Source: Pirellulales bacterium (GTDB lineage: Bacteria > Planctomycetota > Planctomycetia > Pirellulales > JACPPG01). From it: a stretch of DNA of 64,000 nt. The stretch is taken from positions 124,001 to 188,000 of the forward strand of contig DASYDW010000122.1 of assembly GCA_036499395.1 (NCBI GenBank), given 5' to 3'. This document shows positions 27,320 through 36,064 of this stretch, one piece after another. Made by a program: the position numbers and the translations under genes. Below the pieces are notes generated by a model. It made no database searches. It worked only from the letters and a program-made list of their open reading frames with translations, and was not told the DNA's origin. Each line of letters begins with the position of its first letter. Positions within the stretch are counted from its first letter, which is position 1.

Positions 27320-29005
27320 ATGCGCAGCTTGCATCGCGCCGCGGTTCGCTGGACGACCAAGAACCGTTGGGGGCGCAAGGGAACTATCACGATTCTGGCT
27401 GCCATTTTCATGGTGGCAATGTTAGGCATGGTGGCCTTCAGTGTCGACGTCGGGCACGTCGCCAAGACGCAGGCTGAGTTGCAGCGTGCCTGCGACGCGG
27501 CGGCGCTCGCAGCGGCGAAGGCCCTGGTCAACGGTAATGGTGCTGCCGATGCGGCTGCCACCAGTTACCTGGCGCTCAATAACGTCGCCGGCAAGGCCAT
27601 CGATCCGACGAGCATGACTGTCGAGCATGGTCAATGGAGCACGACAACAAGTAGCTTTTCGACGTCCAGCAGCACGCCCTCGGCGATCCGCGTCACGCTG
27701 CTCGACAATAACGAGCCGTTGTTCTTCGGTCGGGTGCTAAACAAAAGCTCCGTCAATTTGTCGGCCCAGGCCGTGGCCATGCACCAGCCGCGCGACATCA
27801 TGCTAGTGCTCGATTTCTCGGCCTCGATGTGCTACGACAGCCAGTTCTATAACATGAAGCTTTTGGGGCTGCCATACGTGCAGAGCTGCTTGCAGCAGAT
27901 CTACACCGATTTGGGTAGTCCTGTTTATGGGAACCTGACGTTCACGCCTCAGTACGCAACGATCACGGGCATGGCGCCGACCAATGGCAACATGGCCCAG
28001 ATCAAGACCCAGATTCAAGACAACGGCGTGCAGGTGACATCGACCAAGAACATTACTCAGGTCAAGCTGCAATTCACGGACGGCACCACGCAAACACTAT
28101 CCGGCAGCGGCACCAGCGGCACTTTCAATGCCACTGGTAATAATGCCAGCAAGACAGTTAGCATCGCCTGGGTGAAGTCTGGCACGAACGACAGCGGCAA
28201 CCCTACTGGGTCGGGCGAACGTTTCGGCACCGATGCGACAACATTGGCGAAAGCCCTTGGCCTGACGAACGTTACGTACCCGTATTCGGGCGACAGTTGG
28301 GCGAACTACTTCAGCTACGTCCAGTCGGATAGCTACGTGGCGGCTGCCGGCTATACGAACATGTACGGCTACATGACCTGGCTGAATTACTTGCAGGCCA
28401 GCCGGTACACGCACCAGCAAACGCCGGCACTAGCCAACACGCACGAGCAGCCGGTCAGCGCCCTGAAGGATTCAGTGACGAACTTCATGGGCTACATCTC
28501 GGCCGCGGCCGAGGATGATCGGATCGGCCTGTCGATTTATACGTACTCCGATAGTACGGCAGTCCTAGAAAGCGCACTGACGCCTAACTACAGCACGCTG
28601 TCTACGATCGTTGCGGCCCGGCAGGCCGGGCATTACATCGGCGGCACAAACATCTACAACGGCATGCAAACCGCGCGTTTGCAATTGCAGAACAACGCCC
28701 GGACCAACGCGTTCAAGATGATGGTCCTGATGACAGACGGCGTGGCGAACCTGCCCGGCTCGACGACCAATGCCAAGAACCTGGTAATTCAAGAGGCGAA
28801 CGCCGCCGCGGCCGCCAGTATCCCCGTGGTCACGATCAGCATGGGCGCCTTGGCCGATACGGCGCTGATGAGTCAGGTGGCCTCGATCACCAACGGCGTG
28901 TACTTTGACATCCCGGGCGGACAAACGGCCGCGCAGTATTCGGCACAATTGAACGCGGTGTGGAAACAAGTGGCCGACAATCGCCCGCTGAAGATCGTGC
29001 AGTAA
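27320..29005 (+). CDS. TadG-like protein with von Willebrand factor A domain
   Basis: A 561-residue protein starting at ATG 27320 after AGGTGG. The N-terminal 60 residues are the TadE/G-type pseudopilin-like segment (GTITILAAIFMVAMLGMVAF) followed by VDVGHVAKTQAELQRACDAA. A von Willebrand A domain starts near residue 155 with its metal-ion-dependent adhesion site DFSAS (residue ~164), and later has MVLMTDGVANLP (residue ~470). An insert between them carries Asn/Gly/Thr-rich repeats. TadG proteins help assemble Flp/tight-adherence pili or bind ligands at the envelope. No other tad gene is nearby, so it may act alone. A strong terminator follows. Confidence 0.85.
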   Translation: MRSLHRAAVRWTTKNRWGRKGTITILAAIFMVAMLGMVAFSVDVGHVAKTQAELQRACDAAALAAAKALVNGNGAADAAATSYLALNNVAGKAIDPTSMTVEHGQWSTTTSSFSTSSSTPSAIRVTLLDNNEPLFFGRVLNKSSVNLSAQAVAMHQPRDIMLVLDFSASMCYDSQFYNMKLLGLPYVQSCLQQIYTDLGSPVYGNLTFTPQYATITGMAPTNGNMAQIKTQIQDNGVQVTSTKNITQVKLQFTDGTTQTLSGSGTSGTFNATGNNASKTVSIAWVKSGTNDSGNPTGSGERFGTDATTLAKALGLTNVTYPYSGDSWANYFSYVQSDSYVAAAGYTNMYGYMTWLNYLQASRYTHQQTPALANTHEQPVSALKDSVTNFMGYISAAAEDDRIGLSIYTYSDSTAVLESALTPNYSTLSTIVAARQAGHYIGGTNIYNGMQTARLQLQNNARTNAFKMMVLMTDGVANLPGSTTNAKNLVIQEANAAAAASIPVVTISMGALADTALMSQVASITNGVYFDIPGGQTAAQYSAQLNAVWKQVADNRPLKIVQ

Positions 29006-29087
29006 CGAGAATTCGCGCCTGGCACCGGCGTGACACAAAACGTGCGCCCGGTATCGCTCGTTAGGCTAGCCCCTCGCGAGCGATCAA

Positions 29088-29140
29088 GATCCGGCCGGAA
29101 CGAGCGCTTTGCTCCCGCTCGCTCCGGCCGATCGTTTTTT
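29088..29140 (+). terminator. Strong intrinsic terminator
   Basis: The stem arms CGGCCGGAACGAGCG (29092-29106) and CGCTCGCTCCGGCCG (29116-29130) pair over 15 bp with one mismatch. GAT/ATC extends the base around a one-base bulge, and the tail is TTTTTT (29135-29140). It ends transcription of the TadG-like gene. Confidence 0.85.
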
Positions 29141-29207
29141 CGCCGCGCTATTCATTGACCGTGGCAACGCGCTCTCGCACGGCTCAATCAGAGTTTCGTC
29201 GTCGGGT

Positions 29208-29624
29208 TTACCGCAGGAATTGCTGGCACCAGTAGACGGTTCCATCGCTGGCCGTATAGGCCGCGACGCCGATTTTGCGGTACGAGGAACTGAGAATATT
29301 CGCCCGATGCCCTGAGGAATTCATCCAGGAGCGAACCGCCTCGGTGCTCGATTGCTGACCCATGGCAATGTTCTCGCCCACCGGAGCCGTAGTGTGCTGC
29401 AGTGAATGGGATCGGGTCATCCAGGCCGTGTGGCGCCGTGCCGAACGAACCAGCTTGCCGTCGACTTCCAACGGGGGCAAGCCATGTCGCTTGCGCTCGG
29501 CATTGGTCTTGGCGACGACTCGTTCTTCGACCGGGTGCATCAATACGACGCCGGGGGTGGTCAATAGCTTATCGGTCGGGGCCACGTTCCAAACGAGCGC
29601 CAACAATAACATCTCGCTGTACAT
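29208..29624 (-). CDS. CAP (SCP/PR-1) domain protein
   Basis: A 138-residue single-domain protein from ATG 29624, preceded by GGGAGG. A short hydrophobic N-terminus (MLLLALVWNVAP) may be a signal or anchor. The CAP fold is shown by HTAWMTRSHSLQH with its conserved His, by GENIAMG, and by SWMNSSGHRANILSSSYRKIG with its second conserved His, followed by the final strand YWCQQFL. CAP proteins are mostly secreted; their activities include lipid binding and proteolysis, and the role of bacterial members is usually unknown. The gene converges on the TadG terminator. Confidence 0.85.
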   Translation of the reverse strand: MYSEMLLLALVWNVAPTDKLLTTPGVVLMHPVEERVVAKTNAERKRHGLPPLEVDGKLVRSARRHTAWMTRSHSLQHTTAPVGENIAMGQQSSTEAVRSWMNSSGHRANILSSSYRKIGVAAYTASDGTVYWCQQFLR

Positions 29625-30375
29625 CTAGGGTCCTCCCTGGCTGAAAATGCGGGGCTTCGCCGGTCCCGATAGTTCTAGCGGTGATGGGTTCCACCCACCG
29701 GAGAACGACGGCGAAACACACTCATTATGACGGTGAGCGTACCACCGGCCCGACGTTCGGCCGATTCGTAAGCACGCTCTCAAAAAGGCTGCGCATCCTT
29801 GCAGCCACCGCGCCGTAGCACGGCCCACGCGTCCGGCGTATCCTGTATTCACCCTATAGGGTATTCGCCGATATGATCCTTCAAATCGCGTATTGAGTGT
29901 CGAGCATACTGATCGAGATCACTGCGCCAACCACCTAATCTCGCCACGCGTAAAAATAATCGGGTGCGACGTGCGAGGTTTATCGCGATTTGGCTAGCCC
30001 AAGAAATATTCGGGACTTGCGGCGCGCCGGATCATCGTAAGTTCAATAACTACGACAGTCGCAAGCACGAATATCGCTGTTTGGCACGCACTTTTTTACC
30101 GTTTTGTAATATGAACTGCGGGAACGAAGGGGCTTGAAGCCATTGATGTGCAGGCTCTTTGGCGTCCTCGATCGGCTGCCCGCGAGGGGTGCCTCGGCGA
30201 CAATTGGCGAGAAGAAAGTCTGGATTCGCGGATCACGACGAGATGCCGAAAACAAACAGGCAAGAATTCGTTCGTATGGCGAAAAATACCCGAGTCCGCA
30301 TGGGATGCGCCTGGCAGTGCCCGCGACAGTGTTCATCGCGGTCATCTCGCTGTTTGCTGGCGCCGTGGAAACCTT
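29625..30375. other. Accessory intergenic stretch without a supported gene
   Basis: About 750 bases upstream of the CAP gene contain only short, unconvincing frames. A perfect 12-bp palindrome (ACCCTATAGGGT, 29851-29862) is flanked by GTATTC-like bases and could be a protein-binding site. The right part runs into the transposase remnant and is likely decayed mobile DNA. Base composition here is more AT-rich than in the flanking genes. Confidence 0.4.
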
Positions 30376-30561
30376 CTCCTCCAACTCCTGCTGGCGCTTG
30401 GACTCCTCGGCCATTATCCCGCCGTGTTGCGTGCCCCAGTAATTGGGCGTTCGCTGACTGATCTTCAAGGCTTGGAAGACCACAGTCTGTTCCTTGCCCG
30501 CATTCGGAGTCGCAGCGACTTCACGCAGCTTACGAACAAGTCGCTTTGAATTATGTCGCAT
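30376..30561 (-). pseudogene. Remnant of an IS3-family transposase OrfA
   Basis: On the minus strand, translation from an in-frame ATG gives a helix-turn-helix like IS3/IS911 OrfA: RHNSKRLVRKLREVAA, then VFQALKISQRTPNYWGTQHG, then GIMAEESKRQQELEE. This matches the usual order KLREAE...LGVSEQTYYRWRKQYGG...KRLKELE. The normal continuation into ENARLKRLVADQ is missing and no OrfB is found, so it is a truncated fragment. The open frame extends upstream to 30744 without similarity. It sits 336 bp from a tRNA-Arg gene. Confidence 0.6.
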
Positions 30562-30857
30562 CCGTCGTCGAGGGTTTTTCGATCGTTCTTTTTGTTCGAT
30601 GGGCCGGAAAACTTCATAACCGGTGGACCAGAGAATCAAATAGCAGCACGCGTGTTCGTGTCGATTCAGGGCCATTTCGCCTGGAGCTTCGAGGATCCAA
30701 TACTTAGCAAGAGTCTTTTGCGCGGCATCGCCTGGAGCGGCCACGCGCCGGTTGATCGCTTTAACGAACCTGTGACGCCTGGAGCGTGCCTACAGTCGCA
30801 TGCCAGCAATCGCGATCCCAGGCAGCGCGCGTAACACCAAGTCGGCTGGGCGACTCA
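30562..30857. other. Gap between the transposase remnant and the tRNA promoter
   Basis: Nothing certain is seen here. Frames on both strands extend through it but resemble no known protein. It is probably decayed sequence from the same insertion. Confidence 0.35.
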
Positions 30858-30886
30858 TTGCGGCATGACGAGCGCAAATCTAGAAT
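30858..30886 (+). promoter_or_regulatory. Promoter of tRNA-Arg
   Basis: TTGCGG (30858-30863) and TAGAAT (30881-30886) are separated by 17 bp. Transcription would start near 30893, four bases before the mature tRNA. Confidence 0.55.
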
Positions 30887-30896
30887 GTAGGTTCAG

Positions 30897-30969
30897 GCAC
30901 CCGTAGCCCAATGGATAAGGCGTCGCCCTCCGGAGGCGAAGATTGCAGGTTCGAGTCCTGCCGGGTGTA
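30897..30969 (+). tRNA. tRNA-Arg (anticodon CCG)
   Basis: A 73-nt cloverleaf. The acceptor arms GCACCCG and CGGGTGT pair with a terminal G-U, and the discriminator is A. The D arm starts GCCC. The anticodon stem is TCGCC/GGCGA around the loop CTCCGGA, giving anticodon CCG, which reads CGG. The T arm is GCAGG-TTCGAGT-CCTGC. CCA is not encoded. tRNA genes are common insertion targets, which fits the mobile-element remnant just upstream. Confidence 0.95.
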
Positions 30970-31066
30970 TTTTGATATTCCCAAGGCGTTCGACCTTGGA
31001 GAGGCACTATGCGGTGAGTTGCCGGTATATTTGGCGCGGCTTTTCGTTATGTCAGCTACCCGGCCG

Positions 31067-31507
31067 CTAGGCTGGCAATTCGTTTGCAGCCGCGTGCCGC
31101 GCCAATAGCGTGTCCAGGCTGCCAGCGCCTGAGCCATTGGCGATGATGAAGAGCATCGCGCCGATCATCGACAGGTTCTTCATGAAGTGAATCATCTGGG
31201 CCTGCTGCTCCGCTTCGGGTAGTTTCCAGAAGGCGTGGAAGTAGTAGCTTGCCATGGCCAGAAAGACCAGCAGCATCACCGCGCCAATGCGCGCCTGATA
31301 GCCCAAGATCACCGAGGCGCTGCCGAGCAACAGAAACGTAATCGCGCCGACCAATAGCAGCCGCGGCGAGGGCATTCCGACCTTGCCCATCACCTCGGCG
31401 ACCTGATCGAAGTGGGGGATTTTGTTGCCGACGGCACTCATGCAAAAGATGATACAAAGCAGCACACGTCCGGCGATGCTTACGACGGGTGTCAAGGGAT
31501 TGGACAT
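31067..31507 (-). CDS. DoxX family membrane protein
   Basis: A 146-residue protein with four membrane helices, starting at ATG 31507 after GAGGA. Helix 1 has the family signature GRVLLCIIFCMSAVGNKIPHF; the others lie at LLLVGAITFLLLGSASVIL, IGAVMLLVFLAMASYYF and the C-terminal LSMIGAMLFIIANGSGAG. DoxX proteins are membrane subunits or partners in quinone and thiol redox chemistry. Here it is the third gene of a same-strand set with pirin and a MarR regulator, a common grouping for quinone or electrophile stress, so induction by such compounds is a reasonable inference. Confidence 0.88.
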   Translation of the reverse strand: MSNPLTPVVSIAGRVLLCIIFCMSAVGNKIPHFDQVAEVMGKVGMPSPRLLLVGAITFLLLGSASVILGYQARIGAVMLLVFLAMASYYFHAFWKLPEAEQQAQMIHFMKNLSMIGAMLFIIANGSGAGSLDTLLARHAAANELPA

Positions 31508-31608
31508 CGGATCCTCGTCTTAAGGATTGTGGAAGTGGTGAACCGCAAAACCCGCCTGCTAGACTTTTCAAAACCGATCGACATCGCGCGCCTTTGATCT
31601 CGCCTCGT

Positions 31609-32307
31609 TCAAGCGAGATCGAATAGCAGCACTTCGCTGGCCCCCTCGCTGGCGAGCGAGATCCTCTTCTCGTTGCTTACAGCCACGCCGTCGCCAGCCG
31701 AGAGCGCCGCACCGCCTGCGTTTACCTTGCCACGCAGGACTTGCAGCCAGGCGTGCCGGCCAGCGGCAAGCTCGTGCGACAGTTCGAGTCCCGCTTCGAG
31801 CGTGGCCAGGAAAAGACGCGCATCCTGGTGGATGGCGAGCGATCCCTCGGCCGTATTCGGCGACGCGACTAGCAGCCACTTTCCTGGCCGCATCGCGTCT
31901 GCAAAGGACTTCTGTTCGTAACTAGGTGTCAGCCCCGCTCGTTCCGGAAGTAGCCAGATCTGGTACAGGTGGACCGGTTCCGTCGCGGATGGGTTGAACT
32001 CGCTGTGCCGGATGCCGGTGCCCGCGGTCATGTGTTGCAACTCGCCGGGACGCAGGACTTCGCCGTTGCCTAGACTGTCGCGATGCTCGAGAGCGCCCGA
32101 CAGTACATAGGTGACGATCTCCATGTCGCGATGGCCGTGCATACCGAATCCCTGACCCGGTGCCACGGTGTCCTCATTCATCACGCGCAGCGCGCTGAAC
32201 TGGGTATTTGCGGGATCATAGTAGTCACCGAAGGAAAATGTGTGGAACGTATCCAACCAGCCGTGATTGAAATGCCCTCGCTCGTTGGCTCGTCGAACCT
32301 GGAACAT
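31609..32307 (-). CDS. Pirin family protein
   Basis: A 232-residue bicupin starting at ATG 32307 after GAGGAG. The N-terminal cupin has the pirin signature (FHTFSFGDYYDP) and metal ligands in MHGHRDMEIVTYVLSG plus the later QHMTAGTGIRHSEFN. The C-terminal cupin (LHQDARLFLATLEAG-like strands) lacks these ligands, as usual. Members bind Fe or another metal; some cleave quercetin, many have no proven activity. Cytoplasmic. A site related to the marR operator lies about 60 bp upstream, so it is probably regulated by the neighbouring MarR protein. Confidence 0.9.
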   Translation of the reverse strand: MFQVRRANERGHFNHGWLDTFHTFSFGDYYDPANTQFSALRVMNEDTVAPGQGFGMHGHRDMEIVTYVLSGALEHRDSLGNGEVLRPGELQHMTAGTGIRHSEFNPSATEPVHLYQIWLLPERAGLTPSYEQKSFADAMRPGKWLLVASPNTAEGSLAIHQDARLFLATLEAGLELSHELAAGRHAWLQVLRGKVNAGGAALSAGDGVAVSNEKRISLASEGASEVLLFDLA

Positions 32308-32365
32308 GGAAGTCTCCTCGATTTCGCATTCGCGGATGAAGCTAACTGGTGCCCGTCGCTCAATA

Positions 32366-32382
32366 GTTGATACGTCAAGTAT
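32366..32382 (-). promoter_or_regulatory. Second, imperfect MarR-type operator before pirin
   Basis: Read on the minus strand, ATACTTGACGTATCAACT shares the ATACTTGAC half-site with the perfect palindrome upstream of marR and carries an inverted TTGA/TCAA pair. It lies about 60 bp upstream of the pirin start. Confidence 0.45.
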
Positions 32383-32424
32383 TTAGCGAAGTTCGCGCTT
32401 GGTCGGGTCAGGTGATCGGGCCGG

Positions 32425-32907
32425 CTACTCAGGCGCGTCAGCGAACGACGTGCGAATCTTCTCCAGCAGCGCATTAAGTTGCGTAAGTTCGCCGACCGAC
32501 AGTCCGGCCAGCAGCCGTTTGTGCATGTCCAAGAGAGGTTGGTCGATCTTGGCAAGTAGTTTCGTAGCTTTTGCCGTCAACGAGACGTACACCACGCGGC
32601 GGTCTTCTTCGCATCGTTGGCGGGCGACCAGGCCGGCTTCTTCCAAACGATCGATCAACCCGGTGATGCCTGGCACGACCGTGATCGTGCGATTGGCAAT
32701 TTCGAGAATCGGTAGCGGTTGCCCCTCGCCGCGCAAGATTCGCAGCACGTTGTACTGCGAAGGGGTCAACTCGAATTCGCGAAACAGCCGGCTAAAGCGA
32801 ATTTGCAGTTGATCGTTGGTGCGTACGATATTCAGCGCCGCTTCCTGCTCGACGGAGTCGAAGGGGCGTCGCTTTTTTAGTTCGTGTTGTAGTCGGGTAG
32901 TCGTCAT
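32425..32907 (-). CDS. MarR family transcriptional regulator
   Basis: A 160-residue winged-helix protein from ATG 32907; the frame extends further upstream but that part overlaps the operator. The DNA-binding core is ELTPSQYNVLRILRG, then LPILEIANRTITVVPGITGL, then the wing RQRCEEDRRVVYVSLTAKA. Helices on both sides form the dimer interface. There is no obvious redox Cys pair; one Cys lies in the wing. It probably represses itself, pirin and doxX through the palindromes found before marR and pirin, and would be released by a phenolic, quinone or thiol-reactive ligand. This regulon is inferred from site similarity and gene order. Confidence 0.88.
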   Translation of the reverse strand: MTTTRLQHELKKRRPFDSVEQEAALNIVRTNDQLQIRFSRLFREFELTPSQYNVLRILRGEGQPLPILEIANRTITVVPGITGLIDRLEEAGLVARQRCEEDRRVVYVSLTAKATKLLAKIDQPLLDMHKRLLAGLSVGELTQLNALLEKIRTSFADAPE

Positions 32908-32927
32908 GGTTGCCTCACCTTGTAATA

Positions 32928-32956
32928 CTTGACATGTAAAGTATATACATGTCAAG
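32928..32956 (-). promoter_or_regulatory. Perfect 29-bp palindromic operator overlapping the marR promoter
   Basis: Arms CTTGACATGTA and TACATGTCAAG (11 bp each, no mismatch) flank a 7-bp AT centre. On the minus strand a -35-like TTGATT followed after 17 bp by TATATA places the -10 inside the palindrome. It starts 21 bp before the marR start codon, the standard layout for autorepression. Confidence 0.75.
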
Positions 32957-33090
32957 CTCTTGGAAATCAAGCTTTTTCGCTTCCCGCGGCGCCGCGCCAA
33001 AAATACTTGGAGTAACGCATTCTGACGGGATAGAATGAGTCCGAGCGTCTGACATTTCCGCCCCAAGCCTCACACCACCAACGGCTTACC

Positions 33091-36051
33091 GTGACCAAAC
33101 CCCTTCCGCTAACTGGAAGAATCGCCGGCCGCTTCTGGCGGCGCGCTGGCGGGGTGGTGGATGGCGGCCCATTCGTACTGCGGACGGTGGCGATCCTTAT
33201 TTTGGCGTCCGCCTCGGCGATTGGAGCCGAGGGAACGGTACTGGCGCCTGCCGCCGCCGACCTCGAGTTTTTCGAAAAGCAAATTCGTCCCTTACTGGCG
33301 CAGCATTGCTACGAGTGTCACGGCGTAAAGAAATCGAAGGGCGGATTGCGGCTCGATGTCGCGGCCGGTTGGCAACGCGGGGGCGATTCGGGGCCAGCGG
33401 TCGTCGCTGGAAAACCAGACGAGAGCCTGCTCATCGCGGCCGTGCGTCGCGAGGGGCTCGAAATGCCGCCGACTGGCAAGTTGCCCGACCAGGCAATTCG
33501 TGCGCTCGAAGAATGGGTCGTCCGCGGCGCGCCGGCGCCGGCCGATGCAGGGAAGCCTATCCCGGCAAAGGTTTCCCGCACGATCGATATCGAAGCCGGA
33601 CGTCAATTCTGGGCCTATCAACCGCCGCACGCCACGGCGCCACCGCAGGTGGATGATCCAGTATGGTCCGTGCATCCGATGGATCGATTCATATTTTCAA
33701 AACTGCAAGAGGCGGGTTTGCGCCCGCAAACGCCCGCCGAGCGAGCGACCCTCGTGCGGCGGCTGTACTTCGACCTATGGGGACTACCGCCCGATGTCGA
33801 TGATCTGATCGCTGTCGAGAGCGATCAATCGCCGGATTGGTACGAACGGCTTGTCGATCGGCTGCTGGCGTCGCCGCGCTTTGGCGAGCGGTGGGCGCGG
33901 CATTGGCTCGACGTGGTCCGATTTGGCGAATCATTGACTCTACGAGGGTTCATTCTGCCGGACGCCTGGCGATACAGAAATTACGTGATCGAGTCGTTCA
34001 ACGGCGATCGACCGTACGTGCAGTTTCTGCGCGAACAGGTGGCGGGTGATCTCTTGCCGGCTGACACGATCGCCGACCGGCAACGACAACTGGTAGCGAC
34101 GACGTTTTTGGCGCTGGGAAATACGAATCTCGAAGAGCAGGACAAGCGTCAGCTCGATATGGACGTCGTCGACGAGCAACTGGACGTAATCGGCAAAGCA
34201 TTTCTCGGTCAGACGATCGGCTGCGCCCGTTGCCACGACCACAAGTTCGATCCCATTCCGACTCGCGACTATTACGCCTTGGCCGGGATCTTGCGAAACG
34301 TGCAAACGCTGGCCCACGAGAATGTTTCGAAATGGATGAGCGTGAATTTGCCGCTAGCGCATGAAGATGAAGGGAAATTCGCGGAGTTCGAGGCGCAGGT
34401 CGCCGCGGTCGAAACCAAGGTTGCCAAGCTGAAGGAACAATTGGCTCGTGCCGATGGCCAGAAGGCAGACGACGCGAAAGTTGCCGCCGCAGCCGATCTA
34501 CCGGGAATCGTCATTGATGATAGTCAGGCCAAGCTCGTTGGCGCGTGGCAGACGTCGCAAAGTGTGAAGCCGTATATCGGCGCAGGCTATGTACACGATT
34601 CCGACCAGGGAAAAGGGGAAAAGACGGCGACGTTCGCGCCAGAATTGCCCAAGAATGGTCGCTACGAGGTACGGCTGGCGTACACGGCGGCCGACAATCG
34701 CGCCAAGGACGTGCCGGTCACGGTATTTAGCGCCGAAGGCGATAGGCTGATTCGCGTGAACATGCGCGAGCGGCCTCCGATCGACGGCCGTTTCATTTCG
34801 CTAGGCCAGTATCGTTGCGAGGCGGCAGGCCAGAATTTTGTGCTGGTCGCTAACGAAGGAACCACGGGGCATGTGGTCGTCGATGCCGTGCAGTACCTGT
34901 CGGCCGACGACGACAAGCCCGCCGCCCGTCGCGAAGAGCTTGCCCAACGAATCGCGCCGTCCCAGGACGAGATCAAGCCTGACGTAAATCTCGTTAGGCG
35001 GCGCGGGGAGCTCATAAAACTCGAAAAAGATCTCAAGCATTTGCGCTCGACGGGTCCGAATCGCCCGCAGGTCATGACCGTGATCGAGCGCGCGAAGATC
35101 GAGGACGCGCCACTTCATATCCGCGGCACCGTCCATTCGCTGGGAGAAATTGTGCCACGCGGATTTTTACAGGTCGTGGCACCCCAGGCTGTCACGCCGC
35201 TACCGGCTGACCAAAGCGGTCGCCGGGAACTGGCCGATTGGATCGCTTCGCCTGCGAATCCGCTCACGGCTCGCGTCTTTGCGAATCGCGCCTGGCATTG
35301 GCTTTTCGGGCAAGGCCTGGTCCGCACGGTCGATAATTTTGGAACCACGGGCGAATTGCCTTCTCACCCAGAGTTGCTCGACCACCTGGCGCTATATTTC
35401 GCGACGCATGATTCGTCCATCAAGCAACTTGTCCGCTACCTGGTCACATCGCGAGCTTACAGGCAACGCTCTGAGGAAGTGGAAGCAACCCGGGCGGCTG
35501 ATCCGGAGAATCGTCGGTTGGCGCGGCAGAACCGGCAGCGGCTCGAGGCCGAATGTTTGCGCGACGCGATGCTGGCCGTCAGCGGGCAATTGCGGTGCGT
35601 ATACGCCGACTCGACGATCCGTTCGGATGCGAAGACCGACTACGAATACGTCGATCACGACACGCTTCGCAGCATCTACGTGCCGGTATTGCGAAATTCG
35701 CTACCGGAACTGTTCGAGGCGTTCGACGGTGCCGATTCGAGCATGGTCACCGGTCGTCGCAACACCAGCACAGTGGTGCAGCAAGCGTTGTTCATGATGA
35801 ACAGTCCGTTTGTGAAGGAGCAAGCGATGGCTGCAGCACGCCGATTGCTTGCGCTAGACTTGGCGGATGACGACACGCGATGCGAACATGCGTTTCGCCA
35901 AACGTTGGGAAGGGCGCCACGCATGGCCGAATGCGAAGTCGTCCGCAAATTACTGTCCGAAACACTGGCGACGAGCAACGATCGTGAACTAGCCTGGGCC
36001 GACGTGTACCATATGTTATTCTCGTCCCTCGATTTCCGCTATCGCGATTGA
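33091..36051 (+). CDS. Planctomycete cytochrome c / DUF1549 / DUF1553 protein with inserted golvesin-like domain
   Basis: A 986-residue exported protein starting at GTG 33091, with a hydrophobic signal or anchor (LRTVAILILASASAIGAEG). Residues 50-140 form the PSCyt1 domain with one heme-binding motif CYECH (near residue 73). DUF1549 follows (about 195-400; RLYFDLWGLPP, RHWLDVVRFGES, CARCHDHKFDPI). At 470-603 lies a golvesin C-terminal-like domain (GIVIDDSQAKLVGAW, NGRYEVRLAYTAADNRA, TTGHVVVDAVQYL). DUF1553 takes the end (RVFANRAWHWLFGQGLVR, MMNSPFVKEQA). The role is unproven; these proteins pair with DUF1501 genes, as here, and are suspected to act in carbohydrate degradation. The next gene starts 13 bp later. 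Confidence 0.92.
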   Translation: MTKPLPLTGRIAGRFWRRAGGVVDGGPFVLRTVAILILASASAIGAEGTVLAPAAADLEFFEKQIRPLLAQHCYECHGVKKSKGGLRLDVAAGWQRGGDSGPAVVAGKPDESLLIAAVRREGLEMPPTGKLPDQAIRALEEWVVRGAPAPADAGKPIPAKVSRTIDIEAGRQFWAYQPPHATAPPQVDDPVWSVHPMDRFIFSKLQEAGLRPQTPAERATLVRRLYFDLWGLPPDVDDLIAVESDQSPDWYERLVDRLLASPRFGERWARHWLDVVRFGESLTLRGFILPDAWRYRNYVIESFNGDRPYVQFLREQVAGDLLPADTIADRQRQLVATTFLALGNTNLEEQDKRQLDMDVVDEQLDVIGKAFLGQTIGCARCHDHKFDPIPTRDYYALAGILRNVQTLAHENVSKWMSVNLPLAHEDEGKFAEFEAQVAAVETKVAKLKEQLARADGQKADDAKVAAAADLPGIVIDDSQAKLVGAWQTSQSVKPYIGAGYVHDSDQGKGEKTATFAPELPKNGRYEVRLAYTAADNRAKDVPVTVFSAEGDRLIRVNMRERPPIDGRFISLGQYRCEAAGQNFVLVANEGTTGHVVVDAVQYLSADDDKPAARREELAQRIAPSQDEIKPDVNLVRRRGELIKLEKDLKHLRSTGPNRPQVMTVIERAKIEDAPLHIRGTVHSLGEIVPRGFLQVVAPQAVTPLPADQSGRRELADWIASPANPLTARVFANRAWHWLFGQGLVRTVDNFGTTGELPSHPELLDHLALYFATHDSSIKQLVRYLVTSRAYRQRSEEVEATRAADPENRRLARQNRQRLEAECLRDAMLAVSGQLRCVYADSTIRSDAKTDYEYVDHDTLRSIYVPVLRNSLPELFEAFDGADSSMVTGRRNTSTVVQQALFMMNSPFVKEQAMAAARRLLALDLADDDTRCEHAFRQTLGRAPRMAECEVVRKLLSETLATSNDRELAWADVYHMLFSSLDFRYRD

Positions 36052-36064
36052 CGGTCCAGCGAGC

